64,000 nt of DNA from Calothrix sp. PCC 6303 (GTDB lineage Bacteria; Cyanobacteriota; Cyanobacteriia; Cyanobacteriales; Nostocaceae): positions 496,001-560,000 of the forward strand of contig NC_019751.1 in NCBI RefSeq assembly GCF_000317435.1. The letters are read 5' to 3'. Below the pieces are notes generated by a model, which was not told the origin of the DNA, ran no database searches, and worked only from the letters and a program-made list of their open reading frames with translations. Of the stretch, positions 25,713 through 34,904 are shown piece by piece. The position numbers and the translations under genes are program-made. Numbering within the stretch: the first letter of the stretch is position 1; each line of letters opens with the position of its first letter.

Positions 25713-25796
25713 CTTCTTTGATTCTCGATTTTGTACCAGTTTGCGCCACTCTTCGAGTTGACGCATCCAAAATTCTTTGTCGGTTTCTACTTGCAT
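25647..25796 (-). CDS. possible small protein antisense to the recombinase 3' end
   Basis: A 49-residue frame starting at an ATG (25794-25796), reading MQVETDKEFWMRQLEEWRKL and then a basic, helical segment. It ends inside the recombinase gene, overlapping it by 66 bp tail to tail. The amphipathic composition is protein-like, but length, overlap and lack of a clear ribosome site leave it uncertain. Confidence 0.3.
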   Translation of the reverse strand: MQVETDKEFWMRQLEEWRKLVQNRESKKLQKLNSHDTDSINNDATNQSG

Positions 25797-26306
25797 GGGT
25801 TTGTTGACTCGTTATTGTAGAGTATTTTATTTAGTCAGCAACTTGGGAATGGTTTATGGCTTTTCGGCTTTGCGCGATCGCTACAGGGCAATAGATTAAA
25901 ATCTGACGCGATACCTGCCCTTAGTAGATAAAATCGAGATGAGATGCAAGTCATTTTGGCTCTGTAGCTATCTCTATTCAGCTATAGGTACGGGAAAGCT
26001 GTTGACTTTCTGGGTTTTTAGAGGATTTTCAGAAAATTATTCATACTATTTTTTACACGAACTTTTATCGGCTAAAGAGCACCAAGTCAATAGCCGAGTT
26101 CACTACTATTTAGACTATTGATTTGGCTAAAACTTTCTGTTCCTGGTGATCCTTTTGGGTAAATTTGCTTGTGGTTTTAACAAAAGTTTTATCTTCGATA
26201 GAAATTTATAACTTTTAAATTTGAGAAAGCTAAGATTTTTAGAGATTTTCTTTCATACTATGAATCACTAAATACTATAAGGCTGGTGTAATTAAAAGTC
26301 GTGGTT

Positions 26307-26489
26307 ATTAGCACTTTGTTGATGAATATTTTGCCAATAATTATCCCAATCTTCAGTCGTGGCATTTTCTAGTTTCCACCATTAACCAGATTGTTTAAGT
26401 CGCTCCTGAATAATGTAGTGGTCAGCGCTCTCAATCTCACCCGATCCAATTGCTAAATTAGCATCAATTGCAGCTTTATAATCAAATTT
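26307..26489 (-). pseudogene. ISKra4-like transposase remnant
   Basis: Reading the minus strand from about 26489 gives DYKAAIDANLAIGSGEIES followed by a HYIIQERLKQSG segment, an in-frame stop, then WWKLENA and a run to a stop near 26307. The IGSGEIESA..YIIQ.RLK..G.WWK pattern is the conserved C-terminal block of ISKra4-family transposases. The stop replaces the residue before WWK and the upstream catalytic part is unrecognisable, so this is a dead fragment. No terminal inverted repeats were found. Confidence 0.7.
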
Positions 26490-26868
26490 AGGACTTACAT
26501 ATTTACAGAAAAATGAAAATAGAGGGTATGTTTTTCACCGCTTACAGCTTGTTTTTCTGTTCCCCATCAAGCGATAGTACAGGAGACTTATCATTGGGTA
26601 CAGTTTTTCGTTTGCATCAAGTACAAATTAGGGGAAACAACAGTTTACCCCCACATTATTCTTGTACTTAACTGGAACGAGAACCGTTATGGAGCATCAA
26701 GAGAAAGCCCTACTAAGAAATGCAAATTTAATAAGCTGTAATTTTTGATTAAAGTGCGAACGGTGCGTTATGCTCCGCTTACACACCCTGCTGTTACAAT
26801 TTATTGAATCCACATTCCCAAGTAAGGACAGCCCCTAATTAATTTCTGGAGATCTCAGATAAAGTTGA

Positions 26869-27089
26869 TATATTTACATTAAGTTGAGTTTCTAAGACAC
26901 TTAGGGTGTGTTAGCGACAGCGTAACGCACCATTCATAAGGTTTTGGTGCGTTACGACGTTCCGTCTTTTCTTGGATGCCGCAAGGCTATACGCACCCTA
27001 CAGTACCTAATTTTGTAAGTGCAAAGCACAGACTACGCCAACAAAAATCAAACCGGATTCCTATATTTACATTAAGTTGAGTTTCTAAG
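26869..27089. repeat. 28-bp direct repeats flanking a hairpin element
   Basis: The same 28 bases (from TATATTTACA to TTTCTAAG) occur at 26869-26896 and 27062-27089. Between them CGTAACGCACC (26921-26931) pairs perfectly with GGTGCGTTACG (26946-26956). The arrangement suggests that a repeat cassette was inserted or duplicated just downstream of dapF. Confidence 0.6.
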
Positions 27090-27132
27090 TACCTCGAACC
27101 AAGTTGAGTAGTTCACTGGTTTCCCATCGCTT

Positions 27133-27972
27133 CTAAACTGTACCAGTAAATACCCGCTCGGCTGGTCCTGACATATAAACTCTGCCATCGATTTCTGACC
27201 ATTCGATTTCTAAACACCCTCCAGGAAGTTCTACAGTAGCAATGCGATCACACTTTCCTGTCAGCACACCTGCCACTAAGGAAGCACAGGCACCTGTACC
27301 ACATGCTAAAGTTATACCAGCACCACGTTCCCATACCCGCATTTTCAAATAGTCGCGCTCTACCACTTGAATAAATTCGGTGTTAGTTTTTTTCGGAAAT
27401 ACTGGGTGTGTTTCAAATTGAGGACCAATTTCTGCCAACGCTAACGCGTCTACGTCATCCACAAAAGTAATACAGTGAGGATTCCCCATACTCACACAGG
27501 TGACTTGCCAAGTTTTCCCAGCAACTTCCAGGGTTTGTTCTACAACTTTTTCCTCAGCAGTCGCTAAAGTCGTAGGAATTTCCCCAGCTAACAAATGGGG
27601 TTCACCCATATCAACTCGAATTAATCCTTCCGGCATTAATTGGGGCGTTATTACCCCTGCTAAGGTATGAATACGGTATTTGTCACTAGTACGGTTTCCT
27701 CCCTCCAAATCGGCTAGGAACGCAGCTAAACAGCGAATTCCATTCCCACACATTTCTGGTTCTGAGCCATCGGAATTAAAAATCCGCATTGCGTAGTCAG
27801 TATCATTTTCTGCCGGGAGAGCAAAAATCACACCATCAGCACCTATTCCAAAATGGCGATCGCATAATTCAACCGCTTGTTGTGGAGTAACGATTGGGGT
27901 CTTGGTGGAACGATTATCTATCAATATGAAATCGTTGCCCAACCCGTGATACTTAGTAAATTTGATTGCCAT
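27133..27972 (-). CDS. dapF: diaminopimelate epimerase
   Basis: DapF interconverts LL- and meso-diaminopimelate for peptidoglycan and lysine synthesis in the cytoplasm. From the start at 27972 ([15 protein letters not shown]) it is 279 residues, the usual length. The two catalytic cysteines are C75 (EMCGNGIRC) and C224 (LACGTGAC), with the WERG motif just before the second. An upstream in-frame ATG at 28017 would add 15 residues ([15 protein letters not shown]) not typical of the family, so I prefer 27972. The gene is divergent from hfq, 104 bp away, an arrangement known in cyanobacteria. Confidence 0.95.
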   Translation of the reverse strand: MAIKFTKYHGLGNDFILIDNRSTKTPIVTPQQAVELCDRHFGIGADGVIFALPAENDTDYAMRIFNSDGSEPEMCGNGIRCLAAFLADLEGGNRTSDKYRIHTLAGVITPQLMPEGLIRVDMGEPHLLAGEIPTTLATAEEKVVEQTLEVAGKTWQVTCVSMGNPHCITFVDDVDALALAEIGPQFETHPVFPKKTNTEFIQVVERDYLKMRVWERGAGITLACGTGACASLVAGVLTGKCDRIATVELPGGCLEIEWSEIDGRVYMSGPAERVFTGTV

Positions 27973-28076
27973 TTTCAATTTTAATGAATTATATTTGTGT
28001 GATTTGTTACTTGTCATTGCCCTTGACTATCGACAAATGACCTATAAGAATCTTCACTCATAAATAATAAACTACC

Positions 28077-28292
28077 ATGCTGACAGAATTTGACACCTCA
28101 TTACCAAGCGTTCGCCAAGTCCAAAACCTGATTAAAGATACGGGTTTAGTGGAAATCAAGCTGCTAACAGGGGATGTCCTCACAGGGAAAATTCTTTGGC
28201 AAGATATCCAGTGTCTGATGTTAGCCGATGAAAGCGGTCAAAAAGTCACTATTTGGAAACATGCGATCGCATACCTGAAGCCGCAGGGTTAG
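28077..28292 (+). CDS. hfq: cyanobacterial-type Hfq
   Basis: A 71-residue Sm-like protein: TSLPSVRQVQNLI, then VEIKLLTGDVLTGKILWQD (Sm1) and KVTIWKHAIAYLKP (Sm2). Cyanobacterial Hfq proteins lack the usual RNA-binding residues of enterobacterial Hfq and are known from Synechocystis to be needed for motility and type IV pilus function rather than classic sRNA pairing. The Sm2 segment IWKHAI replaces the proteobacterial YKHAIS. It is divergent from dapF, and a small membrane-protein gene follows 23 bp downstream, perhaps co-transcribed. Confidence 0.92.
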   Translation: MLTEFDTSLPSVRQVQNLIKDTGLVEIKLLTGDVLTGKILWQDIQCLMLADESGQKVTIWKHAIAYLKPQG

Positions 28293-28315
28293 TTAAAATT
28301 ATAAAAATATAAAGT

Positions 28316-28660
28316 ATGACTAGCTTATTGATCAAGTTTATTGGCTTGATTCTGTTCATCACAGGTATTTATTTTCTCGGTCAAAATATTATCTTTACGA
28401 CTGGTTACTATTCCTACTTTTACCGTGGTTTGCCAGCGACTGGTTCAGTATTAGCATTGATGAGTGGTATCCTTTCTCTAGTGTTTTTCCGCCCACAAAC
28501 AGGTAACTTGGGATGGATTTTGCTGGGCATTGGTATCGTATTAGTATTTTTAAGTGGTGGGGTTATCTTAAAACCAACTAGTTTGTGGAATTTTCTAGTT
28601 GCTTTTACGGCTTTAGCAGTGGGATATCAATTACTCAGTCGAGGTAGAATCAATTTCTAG
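28316..28660 (+). CDS. small four-helix membrane protein, unknown function
   Basis: A 114-residue protein with four hydrophobic segments (about residues 5-22, 38-58, 64-85 and 88-107) and short loops. I do not recognise a named family. It begins 23 bp after hfq on the same strand and is probably co-transcribed with it. No signal-peptide cleavage site or catalytic motif is visible. Confidence 0.7.
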   Translation: MTSLLIKFIGLILFITGIYFLGQNIIFTTGYYSYFYRGLPATGSVLALMSGILSLVFFRPQTGNLGWILLGIGIVLVFLSGGVILKPTSLWNFLVAFTALAVGYQLLSRGRINF

Positions 28661-29090
28661 GAGATTATAGCTGTTCTTAGTTGAGTTAACCACAGTTTGC
28701 TTAATGCCTTTGATATTAAGCACCGCCTTACCCAATCATATTGTAGCGACAAACGGCTGTTTGCCCTAATTTTGAGTTGGCTACTTATTATATCTAATGA
28801 TAATAGTTGAAAATGTATAATTAACTCTATGATTGATTTGGTGAATTTACTGAAGTCACCCTTAGCTAATATGTATATTATGGAACTTGCTATCTGTATA
28901 AATTTATTATCTCATGCATTTACAGAAAGCTTGCAACTTGGAAGTTTTCTAGGGACAAATATGTCTTTTTAGACGTTTATCAATCATTGTTTGATAAGTA
29001 TTGTAAGTCTATGAATAGCCTGAAAATTTAGGACTAATTCAATAGAATATTAATTTTTAAGTACACTCTGAAAATAAATTTTAGTAAGGC
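28661..29090. other. AT-rich spacer, nothing recognised
   Basis: The stretch becomes very AT-rich toward 29090. I see no conserved frame, strong hairpin or repeat. It probably carries the promoter of the downstream glycosyltransferase gene, but no boxes could be assigned. Confidence 0.5.
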
Positions 29091-29105
29091 TTGAGATTTT
29101 TAAGT

Positions 29106-30071
29106 ATGACAACATCCAATAAATTTGTGGTTTGTAAAGGTTCATCGGGGATGGGAAATCGAATTTTAGCTGCTTGTACTGCCGTTCTATATAGTCAAAT
29201 TACAGGTCGTAATTTGATTATAGATTGGAGAGATGGCAGTTATTCAGAGGAGGGGCTAAATTCTTTTTTCTCGTTTTTTGACTATCCCGATGGAGCGCAA
29301 ATAGAGGAACTAATAAAACCCGGTTCCGTTTATCCTAGCATGTGGTCTAATAATCTAAACAAATCCTTTGGTAGCTTAAAACAAGAACTAGGTATTTCCG
29401 ATGAGTCAATATCCTTTGATGTCTCTAAAGCTGATTATAAAGAAGATATTTTAGTGTTTTGTTCTTATACACACAAAATTCATCAGATGAGAACTTTATT
29501 TAATGGTGAATTTGAACATTTAAAATCTTTAGACTACCGAGCTATTATCCAATTGATCTTAAATTCTAATTTTTCATTAAAAGACGATATCTATAGATCA
29601 ATTGAAACATTTAAATCTACTAATTTTGGTTCTAAAACAGTTGGGGTTCATGTTAGATATACAGATATAAAGATACCTTTAGACAAACTGATTCAGGCTA
29701 CTAAAAAAGTTATTCATAAAAACCATTCTGATTGTGTTTTCTTGTCTACTGATGCTCAGGAAGTCATCCAAATTTTTAAACAAGAATTTGATCGTGTTGT
29801 AATTACTCCAAAATGGTTTCCTCAGCCTGGAGAACGAATGCATCAAAATTGGAACTCTTGCCCTGATAGAATTAAAAATGGAGTAGAAGCTCTAACAGAT
29901 CTTTATTTGCTAGCAGACTGTGATGATTTAGTCTTTTCTTCTGAATCTTCCTTTGGTTATGTTGCTTCAATTTTGAGTAAAGCCAAAAAAGATCATCTTC
30001 ATGATGTGAAAATAGTCTCTTTGGTGGATAAGTTCAAAGCAAAAGCGAGAACTCTAATTTCTCAAAACTAA
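29106..30071 (+). CDS. NodZ/FUT-like fucosyltransferase family protein
   Basis: The 321-residue protein (from ATG 29106; a TTG at 29091 would add five residues) looks like a GT-B glycosyltransferase related to NodZ/alpha-1,6-fucosyltransferases. Evidence: N-terminal CKGSSGMGNRILA, matching the G-x-GN-R motif; TGRNLIIDWRD; the donor-binding segment GVHVRYTDIK; FLSTDAQEV; and the C-terminal DLYLLADCDDLVFSSESSFGY block. It is likely cytoplasmic, modifying an exported glycan or glycolipid. Low GC and long AT-rich flanks suggest acquisition. A second glycosyltransferase gene follows 360 bp later. Confidence 0.7.
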   Translation: MTTSNKFVVCKGSSGMGNRILAACTAVLYSQITGRNLIIDWRDGSYSEEGLNSFFSFFDYPDGAQIEELIKPGSVYPSMWSNNLNKSFGSLKQELGISDESISFDVSKADYKEDILVFCSYTHKIHQMRTLFNGEFEHLKSLDYRAIIQLILNSNFSLKDDIYRSIETFKSTNFGSKTVGVHVRYTDIKIPLDKLIQATKKVIHKNHSDCVFLSTDAQEVIQIFKQEFDRVVITPKWFPQPGERMHQNWNSCPDRIKNGVEALTDLYLLADCDDLVFSSESSFGYVASILSKAKKDHLHDVKIVSLVDKFKAKARTLISQN

Positions 30072-30430
30072 AGCCGACTAATAGACTAACTACTAAGGAA
30101 CCCAAATTTAATAACCTGCAATTCTGATTGAACTTAGAGTGGTGCGTTACCTACCTTTACACTTTATTTAATCCATGTTCCTAGCTTAATTTTGCGAGGT
30201 TAACTTAAATTATTGATTAGGGTGATTGATCATTAATTAAACCTCTTCCATGATGAAACCCGGAGTTTTTTGAGGGGTTAAAATGCGTCATTGCGTAGCT
30301 TGCGTCTTCGTAAGAAAACAATCTCAAGGTCTTTATAGAAAACTACAGTTCTCAATATAGACGAGGTTTAAATCGAAAAAAAGTTGTAGAAATGATAAAA
30401 TGATGAATAGTTATAAATAGTTGCAAAGAT
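30072..30430. other. spacer with a dispersed repeat fragment
   Basis: No gene seen. The part from about 30336 to 30375 (GAAAACTACAGTTCTCAATA and the following GAGGTTTAAAT) resembles 55417-55446 (AAAACTACAGTTTTCTATAT followed by GAGGTTTAAT), so it looks like one copy of a dispersed non-coding repeat. Confidence 0.5.
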
Positions 30431-31489
30431 TTGCCGATTTCTCTTGATGATGTAGCCCTGCCCAAAGATTTTCCTCCACTTGTCTTAATAGCTTTTACTC
30501 GTCCTGACTTACTAAAAGAAGTCTTAATTGGATTGAGTCAGCAATCCTTACTTCCTAAAAAAATAATTGCTTTTATTGACGGTGCAAGGAATGCAAAGGA
30601 TCAACCTTTAATCGAGCAATGCATCGTTTTGTTGAAAGATTTTTCTTTGACAATTCCTGTTGATATTGTTGCACGTCCAAATAACTTAGGTTGCGATCAA
30701 AATGTAATTATTGGCTTGACGGAAGTTTTATCTGCTTATGACTCCCTTGTTTACTTAGAAGATGATATTGTTCCAAATCGCCACTTCTATGATAGAGTGT
30801 GCCGATTATTAGAGGCATATCGTGAACATAAGCAGATATTCTCCATTAGTTCCTATGCAAGCTTTCCGGAAAAAATTTACAAGTCAATTGATACAGATTT
30901 TGAAGTATCTGACAGGGTTTTTGGCTGGGGATTTGGTATTTGGTCAGATCGTTGGCATGATATAGCCTTAATGGATCAACCTAAACAGTACAATCCGTTT
31001 GGTAGTTTTTATCAGATTCCAACAACCTTACAAACAAAGATGACTATGATTAATCAGTTTTGGTTAGAAAAAAATAATCAAACTGATTGGATGATTACGA
31101 TGACACTTGCTGCTTTGTACAAAAATAGACTACACATCGTGCCAACCACTTCCTTTGTCCGTAATATTGGGTTTGGGCATCCGCAGGCTAAAACTTATAG
31201 TAAAGGACAAGAACCATCGTGGGTTAATTCTCGGTATGACGATTCTGCTTGTCCTAAATATTTGCCTGTATCATGTAGAGAGCTACCGAATATGCTTAAA
31301 GCTAGTTTAAAAGGAACAGAAGTAGTTAATCATTTATCATCTCAGGCTGGTTTATGGCTTAGTCCATTAGCAATGTTATACTTACTACGACAGTATCCTG
31401 ATTTTAAAAGTGCAATTGCATTACTTAGACTCTTCATAAGCCGTATACCTAAGATGCTTCAGCGATTGCGTACTGGTTTGTCAATCTAA
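30431..31489 (+). CDS. family 2-like glycosyltransferase
   Basis: A 352-residue GT-A protein. The N-terminal half has PPLVLIAFTRPDLLKEVL, ARPNNLGCDQNVI and a D-x-D-like acidic motif in VYLEDDIVPN; later comes VFGWGFGIWSDRW, as in sugar transferases annotated near HlpA/GNT-I-like families. No signal peptide or obvious membrane helix. No ATG fits: an in-frame stop lies at 30404-30406, leaving the TTG at 30431 as the plausible start. It pairs with the fucosyltransferase-like gene upstream and may modify the same surface glycan. Substrate unknown. Confidence 0.75.
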   Translation: MPISLDDVALPKDFPPLVLIAFTRPDLLKEVLIGLSQQSLLPKKIIAFIDGARNAKDQPLIEQCIVLLKDFSLTIPVDIVARPNNLGCDQNVIIGLTEVLSAYDSLVYLEDDIVPNRHFYDRVCRLLEAYREHKQIFSISSYASFPEKIYKSIDTDFEVSDRVFGWGFGIWSDRWHDIALMDQPKQYNPFGSFYQIPTTLQTKMTMINQFWLEKNNQTDWMITMTLAALYKNRLHIVPTTSFVRNIGFGHPQAKTYSKGQEPSWVNSRYDDSACPKYLPVSCRELPNMLKASLKGTEVVNHLSSQAGLWLSPLAMLYLLRQYPDFKSAIALLRLFISRIPKMLQRLRTGLSI

Positions 31490-31596
31490 ATTTCAGCTAA
31501 ACAATATTGTATATTGCTTACGTTTTTAGACTGATAAAATTAGTTAAACCAGGTTTAACTTGAGTTGTATCTTCCTTCTTTGTAAGAGTGAAATAA

Positions 31597-31626
31597 AACC
31601 CAACAAATAATTTATATCGTTGGGTT
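31597..31626 (-). terminator. hairpin terminator for the antiporter gene
   Basis: AACCCAAC at 31597-31604 pairs with GTTGGGTT at 31619-31626. On the minus strand the stem is followed by TTATTT, giving a U-rich tail just past the end of the antiporter gene. It may also serve the convergent glycosyltransferase gene. Confidence 0.6.
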
Positions 31627-31654
31627 ATTGTCGGATTTATTTTGATAACTCTAG

Positions 31655-33961
31655 CTACACAACTTCAGTTTCTTCCACTTTTACAACAGGAATCCCCAAA
31701 GGAAATAAATTTACTGGTGCGAGGAAATCCCGCAATTCTTCAATTGCCTTTAAACTGCCACACAGTAATAATTGATCATGATTTTGTAAATCAGTATGAT
31801 CTCCCGGCAACCGAATAAATCTTCCTTCACGACGCATTGATTGAATTTCGACGCAGAATTTTTGATGAATATCTAAATCAGCAATAGTTTTACCTATAAC
31901 TGGACAACTTTGGGTAATTGTTACCCACTGACAAGCACGGTTTTCTCCGGGAACTGCCACCTTCCCTTGGGCAAATTCATTTAAAGCCGCTATTTCTCCG
32001 TTTGCACCAACAATTAACAGGTTGTCCCCTTCTTCCAACTTAGTTTTACCATCGGGATAATCTATTTCTTTACCGCTACTACGACGAATTGCCATTAAGC
32101 TAACACCTGTGAGATAACGCATATCAGCTTCTTCCAAAGTCATCCCCACTAAGGGAGAACTAGTTGGTAAAGTGTACCAGCGACGGTTTAAATCTTGGGT
32201 TACTTGCTGGAGATTCCGAGAAATCTCTATTTCGGTTTCTTCTGGACGCAAATCTAAGTAGTGCCTATCCCGTATTTCCTGCATTTGTTGCTGAATCAGG
32301 GTTGGTGATAATCCTGAGTCTCCTAGAAGGTGCGTTGCCATCTCTAAGCTAGCTTCAAATTCTGGTTGGACAACTTCGTGAGCACCTAATTGGTAGAATA
32401 CTTCGATATTGCGATCGCTATTTGCCCGCACCACCACATCTAATTCCGGTAATAATTCCAATGCTCGCTTCAAAGTCAGTCTACTACTCATCGGATCTGG
32501 AAGTGCGATCGCCATTCCTTTTGCCGTTTGAACTCCTGCGGCTTCAAGAACATGAAAACTAACACAATTACCGTATATATACGGGACTTTTGCGTCTCGC
32601 AACTGCTGAATTCTTCTCTCTGACTGATCAATGACCACAATGGGTAAATTATGCAGTTGGAGTAATTTGACTAAATTTTTACCCACACGTCCGTAACCAC
32701 AAATCACAATATGATCTTTTAGCGGTGTATCCTCAGCAATTTCTAAAGGTTTTCCATCACCACTAATGTAGGGTTTTAACCAGGGAATTGACTCCAACCA
32801 ATCAAATACAATTGGTACTGAGCGCAGTAAAAATGGTGTCACAACTAAGGTGACTGCCGTTGTTCCCAAAATTATCAGATATATCTGGCGGGAAACTAAC
32901 CCCATAACTTGCCCTTCGCTGGCAAGAACAAAGGAAAATTCTCCTATTTGTGCCAATCCTACCCCGGCAATAATTGCTGTCTTCAAGGGGTAGCCAAACA
33001 GCTTGACAATAGGTGTAATAATTATAAACTTGCCAATTAATACTAGTGCCACTAAACCGAGGATTAATTCTAGGTGATTCCACAAAAACACCGGATCAAT
33101 TAACATCCCAATTGAGGCAAAAAACAGACTGGCAAAGATGTCTCTGACTGGTTCTACATAACTGAGGGTTTGATCGGCATATTCCACCTCCGAGATCATT
33201 AATCCAGCCACAAATGCCCCCATCTCGATGGATAAACCGAGATACTCAGTTAGTAGGGCAATGCTCAAACACAGTACCACCACCCCCAACAGAAATAACT
33301 CCCGGCTTTCGGTTTTTGCTAATGTCCGCAACAAAGGTGGAATCAACCACTTACCTGTAATTACTGCCCCCGCAGCAAATAAGCTAATCTTTACCAATGC
33401 CATCAACACCGCAACACCAATTTGATCGATGGGTTTATCAAGGGCTGGTAATACCGCCAACATTAACCCCAAAGCCAAGTCCTGTACCACCAAGATGCCC
33501 AGTAAAACCTGCCCGTGGGGTGTTTCAGTCTCGTTGCGTTCCATGAGGCATTTGAGGACAACAGCGGTGGAAGATAAAGATAAAATCGATCCCAAAAATA
33601 CACCCTTGGCAGGTAAAGCACCCCAAGCACCTGTGACACCACAAACTAATACCGTCACAAGGATTGTCAGAATGATTTGGGCTGCCCCACCACCCAGGGC
33701 AACCCCCCGAACTTTTTTGATTTCCGAAAAAGAAAACTCCACACCCAGGGCAAATAATAAAAAGGCAACCCCAAACTGTGCCAAAGTTTCAACTTGAATT
33801 AATTCTTTTATCAGTCCCAGTCCGGTTGGTCCTACCACCACACCGCCGATGATATATCCCAACAACACAGGTTGTTTTAAAAGTGAAGCTAATAACCCGC
33901 CGCAAGCCGCAACGGCGAGAACAGATACTAAATCAAGGATTAATCTAAAATCTTCCTGCAC
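31655..33961 (-). CDS. CPA2-family cation/proton antiporter with RCK domains (KefB type)
   Basis: A 768-residue inner-membrane protein. The first about 390 residues hold some 12 hydrophobic helices with GYIIGGVVVGPTGLG and AFVAGLMISEVEY, typical of monovalent cation:proton antiporter-2 transporters. A TrkA-N/RCK nucleotide-binding domain follows (DHIVICGYGRVGKNLVKLL with the GxGxxG loop), then two TrkA-C-like domains (about 585-650 and 675-745). Likely role: K+ or Na+ efflux in exchange for protons, gated by NAD(H) or a similar ligand. No neighbouring gene suggests a partner. A second, different antiporter lies at 49692-51803. Confidence 0.88.
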   Translation of the reverse strand: MQEDFRLILDLVSVLAVAACGGLLASLLKQPVLLGYIIGGVVVGPTGLGLIKELIQVETLAQFGVAFLLFALGVEFSFSEIKKVRGVALGGGAAQIILTILVTVLVCGVTGAWGALPAKGVFLGSILSLSSTAVVLKCLMERNETETPHGQVLLGILVVQDLALGLMLAVLPALDKPIDQIGVAVLMALVKISLFAAGAVITGKWLIPPLLRTLAKTESRELFLLGVVVLCLSIALLTEYLGLSIEMGAFVAGLMISEVEYADQTLSYVEPVRDIFASLFFASIGMLIDPVFLWNHLELILGLVALVLIGKFIIITPIVKLFGYPLKTAIIAGVGLAQIGEFSFVLASEGQVMGLVSRQIYLIILGTTAVTLVVTPFLLRSVPIVFDWLESIPWLKPYISGDGKPLEIAEDTPLKDHIVICGYGRVGKNLVKLLQLHNLPIVVIDQSERRIQQLRDAKVPYIYGNCVSFHVLEAAGVQTAKGMAIALPDPMSSRLTLKRALELLPELDVVVRANSDRNIEVFYQLGAHEVVQPEFEASLEMATHLLGDSGLSPTLIQQQMQEIRDRHYLDLRPEETEIEISRNLQQVTQDLNRRWYTLPTSSPLVGMTLEEADMRYLTGVSLMAIRRSSGKEIDYPDGKTKLEEGDNLLIVGANGEIAALNEFAQGKVAVPGENRACQWVTITQSCPVIGKTIADLDIHQKFCVEIQSMRREGRFIRLPGDHTDLQNHDQLLLCGSLKAIEELRDFLAPVNLFPLGIPVVKVEETEVV

Positions 33962-34154
33962 AGTTTTTTTAAAGAACTATTAAGACCTATTAACTTCAGC
34001 ATACAAAGTTTTATAAATCTGTGGGAGTCTTTAGCCAAACTACCGCTGCTAATTTTCATAATTTGGGAGCCGTGAAGTGGAAGGAAACATGGCTCAGAGC
34101 TACACCCCCTCCTTCTTCTTGACTTCATTCGATTCATTATGTTAGGTTCAATCA

Positions 34155-34166
34155 GACCAATTGGTC
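34155..34166. promoter_or_regulatory. TetR operator 1 (palindrome)
   Basis: GACCAATTGGTC is a perfect 12-bp palindrome located 12 bases before the likely TetR start at 34178. A close relative, AGACCAATCGGTCT, lies after the gene at 34819-34832. The pair of similar palindromes around a TetR gene is the usual sign of autoregulation. Confidence 0.65.
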
Positions 34167-34177
34167 GGAAAATTCAG

Positions 34178-34765
34178 ATGTCTAAAGGCGAAGAAACCAA
34201 AGAAAAAATCATCAAGCAAGCAGCCGAACTGTTTAACCAGCACGGATATGCTGGTTCGTCTATTTCGGATATCATGCGTGTCACCCAATTACAGAAAGGG
34301 GGAATTTACAACCACTTTAAGAGTAAAGATCAACTGGCAGTGGAAGCTTTTGATTATGCGATCGCTCTCATCAAGCAGCACTATAGAACAGCATGGAAAA
34401 ATAAGCATCATGCAATTGAACGCTTAAAAGCCATTATTAACGCCTTCCGCGACTATACAGATAATCCTCCCATCCCAGGGGGCTGTCCTCTGTTAAATAC
34501 CGCTATTGAAAGTGATGATGCTCACCCACTGTTACGGGAACGCGCTCAACAAGCGATGAATTCATGGCGGGATTTGTTTGGTTTAATTATCGCCAAAGGA
34601 ATTCAAAGGGGTGAAATTCGCCCAAATGTTGACGCTGATGAAGTGGCAACTATTATTATTGCTACGCTGGAAGGTTCTGTAATGATGAGCAAATTATACG
34701 GAGACCCCATTCATATTGCCAGAGCGATTAATCACCTAAATCACTACCTCGAAACTAACCTTTAA
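34178..34765 (+). CDS. TetR-family transcriptional regulator
   Basis: From ATG 34178 the protein is 195 residues: MSKGEETKEKIIKQAAELF, then the helix-turn-helix GYAGSSISDIMRVTQLQKGGIYNHF (about 19-44). The C-terminal ligand-binding part includes a GCPLLNTAIESDD segment typical of the AcrR/NemR-like TetR_C subgroup. A longer frame from 34139 exists, but it would place the palindromic operator at 34155-34166 inside the coding region, so 34178 is preferred. Candidate target: the downstream glutathione S-transferase gene, with a second operator between them. Confidence 0.88.
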   Translation: MSKGEETKEKIIKQAAELFNQHGYAGSSISDIMRVTQLQKGGIYNHFKSKDQLAVEAFDYAIALIKQHYRTAWKNKHHAIERLKAIINAFRDYTDNPPIPGGCPLLNTAIESDDAHPLLRERAQQAMNSWRDLFGLIIAKGIQRGEIRPNVDADEVATIIIATLEGSVMMSKLYGDPIHIARAINHLNHYLETNL

Positions 34766-34818
34766 AGTGACATCACAAATCCCAATATTTTCCATCGTCG
34801 TATTTTTTACAAATAAAA

Positions 34819-34832
34819 AGACCAATCGGTCT
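34819..34832. promoter_or_regulatory. TetR operator 2
   Basis: AGACCAATCGGTCT shares the GACC-N4-GGTC core with the operator upstream of the TetR gene. It lies 220 bp before the glutathione S-transferase gene, so it may control that gene's promoter. Confidence 0.6.
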
Positions 34833-34904
34833 GAAATGTAATTAAAGTCAGCTATCAGGTGTATTCATTATTTACTTTTACCGTTTACTGTTCACCAAGA
34901 AGCG

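Larger units (their letters stand above)
25797..27132. other. decayed intergenic region with mobile-element debris
   Basis: About 1.3 kb without an intact gene. It contains a transposase remnant (26313-26489), a hairpin repeat (26921-26956) inside a 28-bp direct repeat pair, and several TGCGTTA/TAACGCA fragments common in cyanobacterial spacers. Short frames such as 25939-26121 show no protein-like features. Confidence 0.7.

Noticed and set aside
25939-26121. 60-codon frame after the recombinase
   Set aside because: Aromatic-rich, AT-driven translation in a decayed region with mobile-element debris; no supporting signal.
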